This document shows positions 1 through 6,282 of a stretch of DNA of 9,346 nucleotides, piece after piece. The stretch lies in NCBI GenBank assembly GCA_945907335.1, contig CAMDSU010000061.1, forward strand, positions 1 to 9,346, written 5' to 3'. The notes under the pieces were generated by a model, which searched no databases, had not been told where the DNA came from, and worked only from the letters and a program-made list of their open reading frames with translations. Positions within the stretch are counted from its first letter, which is position 1; every line of letters begins with the position of its first letter. Made by a program: the position numbers and the translations under genes. This stretch comes from Bordetella parapertussis (lineage in GTDB: Bacteria; Pseudomonadota; Gammaproteobacteria; Burkholderiales; Burkholderiaceae_C).

Positions 1-447
1 ATAGGCGAGAAAATTTTCCACTGCGGTAAGCCGGGTAACGCTGCCACGGTCAAGCTCTTGACCAATCTGTTGTGGTTTGTGGGCGCTGCCACCATTGGCG
101 AGGCCTTGATGCTGGGGGCCAAAGCGGGGGTGCCACTGAACGTCGTGCAAGAGGCTATTACATCCAGTGCGGGCGACAGCTGGGTGGCTCGCCACGACAT
201 CCCATCCATTTTTGCCGGTCACTACGACCCGAGTTTTTCGTTGGCCTTGTGTTGCAAAGACTTGGGTTTGGTGAACCAAATTGCCCAGTCGCAAGGCTAC
301 TCGCTCCCCATGGGCGCCCACGCTCAAACCTTGTTTGAAGAGGCCAGAGCCCGTTACGGAGATGATGCGGCCGAGCTGCACGTGGTGAAGTTGCTGGAAG
401 AACGTGTTGGCATGTTGCTGCGTCCACCGCATGGCGAGGCTGTCTAA
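1..447 (+). CDS. NAD(P)-dependent 3-hydroxyisobutyrate dehydrogenase-family oxidoreductase, C-terminal part (5' end outside window)
   Basis: The frame is open from base 1 with no start codon that fits the family, so the gene begins upstream. The visible 148 codons match the all-helical C-terminal domain of the beta-hydroxyacid dehydrogenase family (3-hydroxyisobutyrate, tartronate semialdehyde and related dehydrogenases). The motif G-x-x-G-N-A-A-x-V-K-L-x-x-N sits at visible residues 9-22; K18 is the position of the family's catalytic lysine and N22 its conserved asparagine. It is followed by the usual EAL-x-LG-x-KAGV helix. The N-terminal Rossmann fold with GxGxxG is not in the window. These enzymes oxidise beta-hydroxyacids with NAD(P) in the cytoplasm; the substrate cannot be read from this part. 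The stop lies 2 bases before the aminotransferase start, so the two are probably co-transcribed and translationally coupled. Confidence 0.85.
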   Translation: MGEKIFHCGKPGNAATVKLLTNLLWFVGAATIGEALMLGAKAGVPLNVVQEAITSSAGDSWVARHDIPSIFAGHYDPSFSLALCCKDLGLVNQIAQSQGYSLPMGAHAQTLFEEARARYGDDAAELHVVKLLEERVGMLLRPPHGEAV

Positions 448-449
448 CC

Positions 450-1769
450 ATGAGCCGTCAGTCTGAATTGATTAAAGAAGCGATGCGCCATATGCCGGAG
501 GGCGTGGCTGAAAATTACCGCTACTGGGGACCCGACCGCACCGTCTTCATCCAACGTGCCAAGGGCTGCGAATTGGTCGATGTGGACGGCAAAACCTATG
601 TCGATTTCCGTTTGGGCTATGGGCCAGTCATTCTGGGTTATGGCGATGAGCGTGTTGATAAGGCGGTGATTGCACAAATACAAAGCGGCGGCACCTTGAC
701 CGGTTTTGCCACCGAACTCGACACCTTGGTGGTGCAGCAAATCAAAGCTTTGTGCCCGCAGATACAGAAGATGCGTTTTGCCAATTCCGGAACCGAAGCA
801 GTGATGGGTGCGGTGCGTACCGCACGGGGTTTTACGGGGCGCGAGCGGATGGCAACCGTGGAAGGGGGCTTTCACGGCCTCTACGATGAGTTGATGTGGA
901 AGTCCGACATCGAAAACTGGGACGCTCACAGCGGCCAAGCACCTAAGGTGATACCCTTTGGCGCAGGTATTCCCCCTAAGACCCACGACTTGGTCGACAT
1001 CATTGGTTTAAACGACTTTGGTGCCTTGGAAGATTTGTTTAAGCGTCATGACCACCAACTAGCTTGCGTGGTGCTTGAGCCCATCATCGGCAATGCGGGA
1101 AGCATAGCGGCGAGCCAGGCATGGCTTCAGCGCTTGCGGGATTTATGCACGGCTCATGGCACCTTGTTGATCATCGACGAGGTGAAGTCAGGTTTTCGGG
1201 TGGCCAAGGGTGGGGCGCAAGCCTTGTATGGCATTTATGCAGATTTAACGACCTATGCCAAAGCCATGGGCAACGGCTACCCGGTAGCAGCCTTTGGCGG
1301 TCGTGCTGATGTCATGGACGTGGTCGGGGCGAATGCTGGTGCCGTCGTGCATGGCGGCACCTACACAGCCAATTTAGTGGGTTTGAGCGCAGCCCATTGC
1401 ACGTTGAACATCCTGACCCATACAGACGCTTTGGCCACGGTTCACCGTGTAGGCGAACGTGTTCGTGATCTGTTGGGTCGGGTGTTCACGCATGCGGGGA
1501 TTGAGCACAGGTTTGCCGGTCCTGCCTCCATGCTGGGCATCCACTTCACCCCCACCGTGCCTGAGACTTACCGCGACTGGCGCAAGACCAACAGTAGTTT
1601 GTACCAAGCGTTTTGTTGGCAACTCATTGACCGTGGCTTGATGCTCGAACCTGACTCCCGAGAGCCTTGGTTTTTTTGCGAAGCGCACCAATACATGGAC
1701 TTTGGATGGTTGGAAGATGTAGCGACCCAGTCCATGGCTGCGTGCATCAACAGACGTTTATCTACCTAG
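450..1769 (+). CDS. Class III PLP-dependent aminotransferase, glutamate-1-semialdehyde 2,1-aminomutase-like
   Basis: This 439-residue protein has the full fold-type I aminotransferase layout and a normal length. Visible elements are the VDVDG-K-x-YVDF strand near residues 43-53, the phosphate-binding NSGTEA at 112-117, the pyridine-nitrogen aspartate D243 in IIDEVKSGFR, and the Schiff-base lysine K271 in YAKAMGNGYP. The GTEA and DEVKSGFR motifs match the glutamate-1-semialdehyde aminomutase subgroup rather than omega-transaminases. It is unlikely to be the haem-pathway hemL: the pairing with a beta-hydroxyacid dehydrogenase 2 bases upstream and the divergent C-terminus (an aromatic stretch PWFFCEAHQYMDFGW) point to a catabolic or amine-converting paralogue. 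I infer the pair handles consecutive alcohol/aldehyde and amine steps on an unknown substrate. ATG at 450 directly follows the upstream stop. Confidence 0.85.
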   Translation: MSRQSELIKEAMRHMPEGVAENYRYWGPDRTVFIQRAKGCELVDVDGKTYVDFRLGYGPVILGYGDERVDKAVIAQIQSGGTLTGFATELDTLVVQQIKALCPQIQKMRFANSGTEAVMGAVRTARGFTGRERMATVEGGFHGLYDELMWKSDIENWDAHSGQAPKVIPFGAGIPPKTHDLVDIIGLNDFGALEDLFKRHDHQLACVVLEPIIGNAGSIAASQAWLQRLRDLCTAHGTLLIIDEVKSGFRVAKGGAQALYGIYADLTTYAKAMGNGYPVAAFGGRADVMDVVGANAGAVVHGGTYTANLVGLSAAHCTLNILTHTDALATVHRVGERVRDLLGRVFTHAGIEHRFAGPASMLGIHFTPTVPETYRDWRKTNSSLYQAFCWQLIDRGLMLEPDSREPWFFCEAHQYMDFGWLEDVATQSMAACINRRLST

Positions 1770-1977
1770 TCCGCGTACGAATTGCGTAACGCAGTATTGT
1801 TTAATTACCAATGAACGCGGTTTATGCAGGCCACACTTATAGCAACTCATGGTGCCCATGGAGCTAGAGCCGCCAAATGGAGAGCCAGCTTCTTTGGATT
1901 TAATGTGTATATCAATACTCAACCAGTCGGCAGCGTGATGCATATGAAAGTTCTTAATGTGATATGTGCGAACACTG
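1770..1977. other. Intergenic stretch without a supported gene
   Basis: No RNA gene or convincing coding region is seen. A short palindrome, TGCGTAACGCA (1783-1793), lies just after the aminotransferase stop but has no following T-run, so it is not an obvious terminator. A 64-codon open frame starting at 1824 has no Shine-Dalgarno sequence and no recognisable motif. Confidence 0.5.
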
Positions 1978-2006
1978 TTTACAAATTCCCCTTTAGAAAA
2001 TCTAAT
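1978..2006 (+). promoter_or_regulatory. Putative sigma70 promoter of the cyclase-family gene
   Basis: TTTACA (1978-1983) and TCTAAT (2001-2006) are each five of six to consensus and are separated by exactly 17 bases. The predicted transcript start near 2013 would give a leader of about 110 bases before the ATG at 2125. Confidence 0.5.
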
Positions 2007-2061
2007 GACCCAGATTAAGGAATACCCCTACCAAAAACCTTAACCATGCCCTAGTCAATTT

Positions 2062-2093
2062 GGGAAATCTTCCTTATTCTGAAGATTGAACCC
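2062..2093 (+). promoter_or_regulatory. Leader hairpin ahead of the cyclase-family gene
   Basis: The arms AATCTTC (2066-2072) and GAAGATT (2081-2087) are perfectly complementary around an 8-base loop. GGG (2062-2064) and CCC (2091-2093) can extend the stem past a small internal loop. No T-run follows, so it is not a terminator. It lies in the predicted 5' leader about 20 bases before the Shine-Dalgarno sequence and could affect mRNA stability or serve as a binding site; its function is not known. Confidence 0.35.
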
Positions 2094-2124
2094 TTGGGGT
2101 GTTCAATTTATAAAGGAGAACGGT

Positions 2125-3231
2125 ATGAAGTTAAAGTTTTTGCTCTCAGTATCTGCTTCGATGATCATGGGACTGGCTTTTGCGCAAGAAGGTACCCAGC
2201 ACCACGCACTCAAAGGACCAATTGACGATGCGGCTCTTTCATGGGCTCCCTCCAAATGGGGCGCAGATGACCGAATTGGAAGTGCCAACCACACCAAAAA
2301 TTCAGCCAATATTGCCCGCGCCTTAAGTACCATCAAACAAAACAAATCAGTCACGATTGGTAAACATTACCACTCAGAAGCCCCTGGCTTTGGCCCTCGC
2401 AAATGGAATATGTGGATTCCGGGTACACCTACCGGCGGCCCTTTCGGTAAAAACGCCTTGGTCTACCACGATGAGTTGGTAACAACGCCTATTGGTCAAA
2501 TTCAAACCCAGTTTGATGGTCCTGGCCACATCTATGTCAACACCTCCAAAGGCCCTATGGGCTACAACGGCATCATCAGCTGGGACGCCTATGAGCGTGG
2601 CGCAGGCGACCAAGTGGTTGGCATGGGTCCCCATGGTGTTGATCACATTGCAGAGTTTGGTTTTGTGTGCCGACTCGTGGTCTTGGATGCAGTGGCTTAC
2701 CGTAAATCGCAGGGCAAGCTATCTGCCGCCGCGGAAATGTTGCCTGTTCCCAAGCAACCTGGTGATATCGGTATCGTTACCGCAGATGATGTGAAAGCCA
2801 TCGTCCAAGCGCAAGGCCTGAAAGAAATTGGTCCTGGAGACTGCGTCGCTTTGCACACTGGTCAAGGCAATTCATGGGGTGCTTCTAAATTCAAAAAAAT
2901 GACCTCTGAACAACGCGCGGCAGCACGTGCGCTTTTTGCTGAAGGCGAGCCAGGTTTTGGCATGAGCGCTTGTACCTATTTGGCCAGCCGCGATATCGCT
3001 TTGACCATGGGCGACACCTCTGCCAACGATGCGCAACCTGGCAATGAAGAAATGGGCTATGCCGTTCCCTGCCATACTGATATGCAAACTCGACGCGGAA
3101 TCTGGAATCTGGAAAACGTGGACACCGAGAGCCTGCTCAACGCTGGTGTCAAAGAAGGTGCCTTTATTTGGGCGCCTTTGAAGATCATTGGTGCGACAGG
3201 CTCACCTGGCAACCCTATTGTGTTGTATTGA
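2125..3231 (+). CDS. Exported cyclase-family protein (kynurenine formamidase-like, PF04199 type)
   Basis: I chose ATG 2125 because AAAGGAG (2112-2118) sits 6 bases upstream and the protein then opens with a clean signal peptide: MKLK, a hydrophobic core, and AFA before Q21. An in-frame TTG at 2086 would bury this signal. The 368-residue product has the hallmarks of the metal-dependent cyclase family: the core TQFDGPGHI with D131 and H135, and the C-terminal block with the charged Gly-x-Trp-Asn-Leu-Glu-Asn segment, APLKIIGATGSPGNPI and a terminal VLY. Family members hydrolyse amides or cyclic compounds such as N-formylkynurenine. The first metal histidine of the canonical HxGTHxD motif is Gln here, as in many family members annotated only as cyclase, so the substrate is open. 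It appears monocistronic, with its own promoter and terminator. Confidence 0.85.
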   Translation: MKLKFLLSVSASMIMGLAFAQEGTQHHALKGPIDDAALSWAPSKWGADDRIGSANHTKNSANIARALSTIKQNKSVTIGKHYHSEAPGFGPRKWNMWIPGTPTGGPFGKNALVYHDELVTTPIGQIQTQFDGPGHIYVNTSKGPMGYNGIISWDAYERGAGDQVVGMGPHGVDHIAEFGFVCRLVVLDAVAYRKSQGKLSAAAEMLPVPKQPGDIGIVTADDVKAIVQAQGLKEIGPGDCVALHTGQGNSWGASKFKKMTSEQRAAARALFAEGEPGFGMSACTYLASRDIALTMGDTSANDAQPGNEEMGYAVPCHTDMQTRRGIWNLENVDTESLLNAGVKEGAFIWAPLKIIGATGSPGNPIVLY

Positions 3232-3254
3232 AATTGATCTGACTTAAGTCATCC

Positions 3255-3285
3255 AAGCACCTTCCGAAAGGAGGGTGCTTTTTTT
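3255..3285 (+). terminator. Rho-independent terminator after the cyclase-family gene
   Basis: An 11-bp stem (3255-3265 with 3270-3280, one G-U pair) is capped by a GAAA tetraloop and runs into seven T residues (3279-3285). It starts 24 bases after the stop at 3231. On the minus strand the stem has no T-run, so it acts for + transcripts only. Its T-tract overlaps the stop codon of the facing minus-strand gene. Confidence 0.9.
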
Positions 3286-3850
3286 ATCTCTTCTCTATTA
3301 AAAAAAGATATTCAGGCGCACATTCAGGTGCACAGACAACAGCCCAGCCTTTTTCTTCGCTGGAGAATCCAAACCAAATATGGGTTTCGTCTTTGATGTC
3401 GTTGACTGTGTCCATACGGATCAAGCGCTTAGGTAACTGTTTGTCTGGAAAATTTTTAACCTTAGTAAAAATAGTGTCATAAGCGTCTTGTATGTCTTGT
3501 CCTTCAACCTCATAAGCTGCAATACGCCTGAAAAACCGCGCACCCGGCTCTGGCTTGCGTGTTCGGGGAGAAAAGGCCGAAATGAATGGCCGGTCAAAGT
3601 AGCTGTTGGGATAGCGCCAGTTCCAGTCGCTGTTGCTGGAAATGAATTGGTTGCAATCAATTTCTGACATGAACTCGATGAGTTTGGGAAAGGTGAAGTT
3701 AAACACCGATCGGCAATCCACTTTGCTTTCCTTTTCGTCTGGCGTGTTGCCAGTATGGGCTAACACGGCAGGTGTGGACGCAACAAGGCAAGATGTCAGT
3801 GCGACGTTGAATGTATATTGGAATCGATTCACTAAGTGCGAGATTTTCAT
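3284..3850 (-). CDS. Secreted protein of unknown function
   Basis: I do not recognise the family. The 188-residue product begins with a basic-then-hydrophobic segment ending TPAVLA-H, a plausible signal peptidase I site after A31. An alternative lipobox, LTSC at 18-21, cannot be excluded. The mature part contains four cysteines, C46 and C66 near its start and C173 and C177 in a VVCAPECAPEYLF tail, which fits one or two disulfides in a periplasmic protein. It is rich in aromatic and charged residues (SDWNWRYPNSYFDRPF around 74-89), with no further membrane segment. The Shine-Dalgarno is weak (GGGG a few bases before ATG 3850). The gene converges on the cyclase-family gene and its stop lies inside that gene's terminator. 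Confidence 0.65.
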   Translation of the reverse strand: MKISHLVNRFQYTFNVALTSCLVASTPAVLAHTGNTPDEKESKVDCRSVFNFTFPKLIEFMSEIDCNQFISSNSDWNWRYPNSYFDRPFISAFSPRTRKPEPGARFFRRIAAYEVEGQDIQDAYDTIFTKVKNFPDKQLPKRLIRMDTVNDIKDETHIWFGFSSEEKGWAVVCAPECAPEYLFLIEKR

Positions 3851-3916
3851 AACAACCCCATAGTTTGATTCGTATTTTATCTGCTCAGGGGGTTTTCTCC
3901 TACTAGCAAAAGCCCC

Positions 3917-3966
3917 TGGTCAAGATTTAATCGGCACAGATGGTCATGATTTAATCCGCACCAACA
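3917..3966 (-). mobile_element. Tandem 24-bp repeat, probable end remnant of an IS21-family insertion sequence
   Basis: Two adjacent units, 3917-3940 and 3941-3964, share 20 of 24 bases; both contain GATTTAATC between TGGTCA and GCAC. Read on the minus strand the stretch begins TGTTGGTGCGGATT and holds two copies of GATTAAATC-TTGACCA or -ATGACCA. A TG-starting end with internally repeated roughly 20-bp sites is typical of IS21-family termini. No istA or istB and no second end occur in the window, so this would be a solitary remnant. The family assignment is from memory and uncertain; the tandem repeat is seen directly. Confidence 0.4.
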
Positions 3967-3986
3967 GTCGTGGACGAATGAGAAAC

Positions 3987-4388
3987 TTACTCTTTGGTGA
4001 AAACAGCATCTATTGGTAATTGCATAGCAGATGCGAGTTGATTAGTTTTTCCTGCCAAAGCTATAACTCGCATTAAATCGGCATGCTGAGCAGATGACAT
4101 GCCCTTGCTAATGGCTGATGCTGTATGTGAATGAATACAGTAACTGCAAGCGTTGGTGACTGATACCGCGATGTAAATCATTTCTTTGGTCAATGGATCA
4201 AGGGCGGAGGGAGTTGCCATGACCGCTTTGACCTCCCGCCAGGTGCTCTCTAGCAAGTCTGGATCAAAGGCCAAATAGCGCCACATGTTGTTGACGAAAT
4301 CGCTTTGACGGGTTTGTCTGATGTCATCAAAGACAGCTTTGACCTGGGGATGGCTTTCGACATTCGATGGATTTGAAAGTGTGCTCAT
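3987..4388 (-). CDS. Carboxymuconolactone decarboxylase / AhpD-like alkylhydroperoxidase-family protein
   Basis: The 133-residue protein has the AhpD-type core: E69 followed by AVSVTNACSYCIHSH, giving the redox pair C81-S-Y-C84 and the conserved H88. In AhpD-like proteins the glutamate, two cysteines and histidine form a proton-relay peroxidase site. The preceding segment (DFVNNMWRYLAFDPDLLESTW) matches the substrate-cavity helices of the family. I infer a small cytoplasmic oligomeric peroxidase or reductase rather than a true carboxymuconolactone decarboxylase, which lacks the CxxC pair. ATG 4388 is well supported: AAAGGA lies 6 bases upstream (4395-4400). The gene stands alone, with an IS-end-like repeat behind it and a dispersed 53-bp repeat about 130 bases in front. 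Confidence 0.85.
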   Translation of the reverse strand: MSTLSNPSNVESHPQVKAVFDDIRQTRQSDFVNNMWRYLAFDPDLLESTWREVKAVMATPSALDPLTKEMIYIAVSVTNACSYCIHSHTASAISKGMSSAQHADLMRVIALAGKTNQLASAMQLPIDAVFTKE

Positions 4389-4514
4389 ATGGATTCCTTT
4401 GAATCATTTTTGCGACTTTACCAAGAACTGGCCAATACCTTGTTGAGGCTGTCCGATTTTTTGTGCGATATTGATATGTAGGTCTGGGGCCATGCCAATA
4501 GGAAAAAGGACAAA

Positions 4515-4567
4515 GTTCGACTCCTGCGCTGGTGCTCAAACAGAGGAGGGCGGTGAGTCGACTCCAT
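4515..4567 (+). repeat. Dispersed direct repeat, copy 1 (left flank of the recombinase/TA region)
   Basis: This stretch aligns without gaps to 7333-7385 in the same orientation, 42 of 53 bases identical. It includes a 15-base exact block (AACAGAGGAGGGCGG, 4539-4553) and the exact end TCGACTCCAT (4558-4567). Its first part is dyad-like: GTTCGACTCC and, inverted, CTCAAAC. It also holds the 10-bp palindrome GAGTCGACTC (4555-4564). Function unknown; candidate island boundary or regulatory repeat. Confidence 0.7.
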
Positions 4568-4673
4568 ACCCTGACCCCTAACCTCTTAGTCGCGCAATAC
4601 AACGAGCAATGATAAGCAGCACCCGGGCTAAAGGGTATTGAGGTTTGCTTTTATCCCCCATAGGAATTAACAT

Positions 4674-4907
4674 TTGTTCATGATTGATTGGAACACTTGC
4701 CCTTCTTTAGAACTCAACCCCGAGCTGGTTAGTGGAGACTGGGTGTTTCGTGACACCCGTATTCCTGTTGTGGCCTTATTTGAAAATTTAGAAGACGGCG
4801 TCAGCATCAACGAGTTTGTTGAGCTGTTTCCTGGTGTGGAGTTAATTCATGCACGCAGCGTTTTAGAACACGCTGCTAAAAGTTCAATGGCGGTTCAGTC
4901 GATTTGA
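4674..4907 (+). CDS. DUF433 (VapB45-like) antitoxin
   Basis: The 77-residue protein is a complete DUF433 domain: NPELVSGDWVFRDTRIPV, then a helix-turn-helix-like part with the usual GVSINEFVELFPG and a terminal SVLEHAAKSS helix. DUF433 proteins are antitoxins that normally precede, often with overlapping codons, a DUF5615 (VapC45, Mut7-C/PIN-like) toxin. They bind the toxin and are thought to repress the operon. Here the overlap position carries only the beginning of such a toxin (see 4904-4927), so the antitoxin seems orphaned. The start is ambiguous: TTG 4674 has AGGA (4662-4665) 8 bases upstream, while ATG 4680 would place it 14 bases away. I favour TTG; the difference is two residues. Confidence 0.8.
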   Translation: MFMIDWNTCPSLELNPELVSGDWVFRDTRIPVVALFENLEDGVSINEFVELFPGVELIHARSVLEHAAKSSMAVQSI

Positions 4908-4927
4908 AAGTCTTGATTGACAAGTAA
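4904..4927 (+). pseudogene. Remnant of the DUF5615 (VapC45-like) toxin start
   Basis: TTG at 4904 overlaps the TGA of the DUF433 gene (4905-4907) and reads M-K-V-L-I-D-K-stop. DUF5615 toxins typically begin with MKxLxD followed by an acidic/Asn-Leu-Pro segment, and typically overlap the antitoxin stop this way. The reading stops being family-like after D6, and the end of the recombinase gene follows at once. I infer that the rest of the toxin was lost at a junction near 4921. The match is only six residues long. Confidence 0.45.
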
Positions 4928-4945
4928 CTGTTAACTAAATCAAGA
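4911..4945. terminator. Inverted repeat between converging genes, possible bidirectional terminator
   Basis: TCTTGATT (4911-4918) and AATCAAGA (4938-4945) are perfect 8-bp complements around 19 bases that can partly pair inside (AGT with ACT). It spans the toxin remnant and the recombinase stop codon (4935-4937). It has no long T-run on either side, so termination is only possible; it could instead be a recombinase recognition site. Confidence 0.3.
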
Positions 4946-5963
4946 TTCGCTCCATAACTGCTTTCTTATGCTCAAGCGTGTATCCCACTGAGCCGTAATG
5001 TGCAAAATCCGAAACATTGCGTCCATGTCCCGTGATAGCTTCTGCAATTGGAACAGGTACATCACCGCAAGCTTTCAAACGGTCAATGAAAGCATGTCGA
5101 AACATGTGAGTCCTAAAGTTCAGGTGGCTCATGCATTTGTTGAGTGTGGCCGCGCACGACGTGTTGCCAACTTCTGAGGCATATTGAGGGATCAGCCATT
5201 CACTTTTTTGTATAACGGCACGTCTATGCAGTTCTTTGGCTGCCAGTAGCGAGACGCCAAGCAGGGGTACGCAGCGAATGCTGGCTTGGGTTTTGCGGTC
5301 GGTCAGGCTGTTTTTGCGCACCCAGAGGTGTGGAATGTCATGGTCCAACACCAAATCATCTAAGCGAGCCAACACAGGCTCAGAAATTCTCATCCCCGTG
5401 TTTAGTTGAATCAGTGCGGCAAGCCTGGATGGAATAGGGTGGCTGAGCAAATGCGCTTTCACCTTACACAATTGCTCTTGGGTGATAGGCGCTATGGTGC
5501 GCGACATCTCACCCTCGCCACGGATGTACAAGCGCCGGAACGGGCTAAGTCGATCAATGTCGAGGTGCTTGAACGCCATATTCACCATGGCGTTGATTAC
5601 AGTGATGTGCCGCCTCACACTGTTTGGATGGAGCCCAGTTGCCAATAGGCAATCTCTGAGCTGGGTGATATGGCAGTGCCGCAATTCGTCCAGCGCCATG
5701 TCTCCCAGCTGCACCAGAAATAAGCGGTAAGCATGGTGCGAGACTATTTGAAATTTACGGCGATGCGCCGATGGGTTTTCGCGCATGTAAATTTCAAACG
5801 CATCTGAAACTCTATGTCTAACTTCCAATCTCTGTTTAGTTAAGTGCTTTGCTACCAATGCCGACAAAAAGTCTTCATCGAAATTTATGCCGTTTAGGCG
5901 GACCTGAGCTTTCGGCAGTATTTGTAATTCATTGGGCAAAACTACAGTTGAAATCGCTTTCAT
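4935..5963 (-). CDS. Tyrosine recombinase / phage-type integrase
   Basis: The C-terminal catalytic domain carries every expected residue, numbered from ATG 5963: R192 in LNTGMRISE, the beta-hairpin lysine K224 in DRKTQASIRCVPL, H286-x-x-R289 in THMFRHAF, H313 in ITGHGRN, and the nucleophile Y323 in FAHYG. Residues about 30-140 resemble a SAM-like core-binding domain. At 342 residues it is of normal length, so it is probably active in DNA strand exchange by a 3'-phosphotyrosine intermediate. The start is uncertain: ATG 5963 has AAGGA directly abutting it, while in-frame GTG 5990 would add nine residues but lies at the putative -10/operator. It converges with the DUF433 gene and appears inserted at the toxin remnant. 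No excisionase or relaxase is seen nearby. Confidence 0.85.
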   Translation of the reverse strand: MKAISTVVLPNELQILPKAQVRLNGINFDEDFLSALVAKHLTKQRLEVRHRVSDAFEIYMRENPSAHRRKFQIVSHHAYRLFLVQLGDMALDELRHCHITQLRDCLLATGLHPNSVRRHITVINAMVNMAFKHLDIDRLSPFRRLYIRGEGEMSRTIAPITQEQLCKVKAHLLSHPIPSRLAALIQLNTGMRISEPVLARLDDLVLDHDIPHLWVRKNSLTDRKTQASIRCVPLLGVSLLAAKELHRRAVIQKSEWLIPQYASEVGNTSCAATLNKCMSHLNFRTHMFRHAFIDRLKACGDVPVPIAEAITGHGRNVSDFAHYGSVGYTLEHKKAVMERILI

Positions 5964-5987
5964 TCCTTGCACAGTTAGAAAATAAAA

Positions 5988-6020
5988 CACTAATTTAGTG
6001 TCAGCTTAAGGGGAGGGCAA
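5988..6020 (-). promoter_or_regulatory. Putative recombinase promoter with overlapping palindrome
   Basis: On the minus strand TTGCCC (6015-6020) and TAAATT (5992-5997) are 17 bases apart. The perfect palindrome CACTAA-T-TTAGTG (5988-6000) covers the -10 element, as an autorepressor site would. The predicted transcript start near 5985 lies downstream of GTG 5990, which favours ATG 5963 as the start. Both elements are moderate matches. Confidence 0.35.
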
Positions 6021-6282
6021 CCAAAGTAAAAATATCCCGACAATTCGGAAGTTTACCGAGCTAATTCAGCGGATCTTTAGCTTGTATCTGACGCTTGAGT
6101 TCCATATAAAAGATCTCATGCGATCCAAGAAGTAGTAGCTGACGGGTCTTAGAATTGAAATGATACGGCGTGCAATTGAATGAAGTTGCGCGACAGTAAT
6201 CAAATAATCAAAATTGTTCGACTCCCGCTCAGGTACTTGAACTGTACTTATAAAAATTAACTTGCGGAACTCTAATCTTTGG
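6021..6282. other. Non-coding or degenerate stretch between recombinase and XRE antitoxin
   Basis: No gene with a usable start is seen. On the minus strand a 74-codon frame is open from 6290 to a stop at 6066-6068 and a second, overlapping frame is open for 48 codons; neither has a Shine-Dalgarno sequence or a family match I recognise. They may be decayed coding sequence from an earlier insertion or chance. The stretch also contains the third copy of the dispersed repeat. Confidence 0.35.
6216..6244 (+). repeat. Dispersed repeat, partial copy 3
   Basis: GTTCGACTCC followed by a sequence ending CTTGAACTG aligns with the first 29 bases of the 53-bp repeat: 22 of 29 identical to copy 1 (4515-4543) and 19 of 29 to copy 2. 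It keeps the outer inverted pair GTTC...GAAC at the same GTT-N21-AAC spacing but lacks the GAGGAGGGCGG block. Confidence 0.45.

Noticed and set aside
1783..1793. TGCGTAACGCA as terminator of the aminotransferase operon
   Set aside because: A 5-bp stem with no T-run is too weak to call.
1824..2018. 64-codon + strand open frame upstream of the cyclase-family gene
   Set aside because: No Shine-Dalgarno sequence, no recognisable motif, and it runs through the predicted promoter at 1978-2006.
4389..4520. Minus-strand open frame of about 44 codons ending just before the AhpD-like gene
   Set aside because: No start with a ribosome site, no family match, and its upstream part lies in the dispersed repeat; too short to support as a gene fragment.
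4515..4567. Integron attC site or tRNA fragment suggested by GTTCGACTCC
   Set aside because: The ends do not match GTTRRRY/RYYYAAC, and the T-arm-like GTTCGACT lacks a pairing stem, an acceptor end and the rest of a tRNA.
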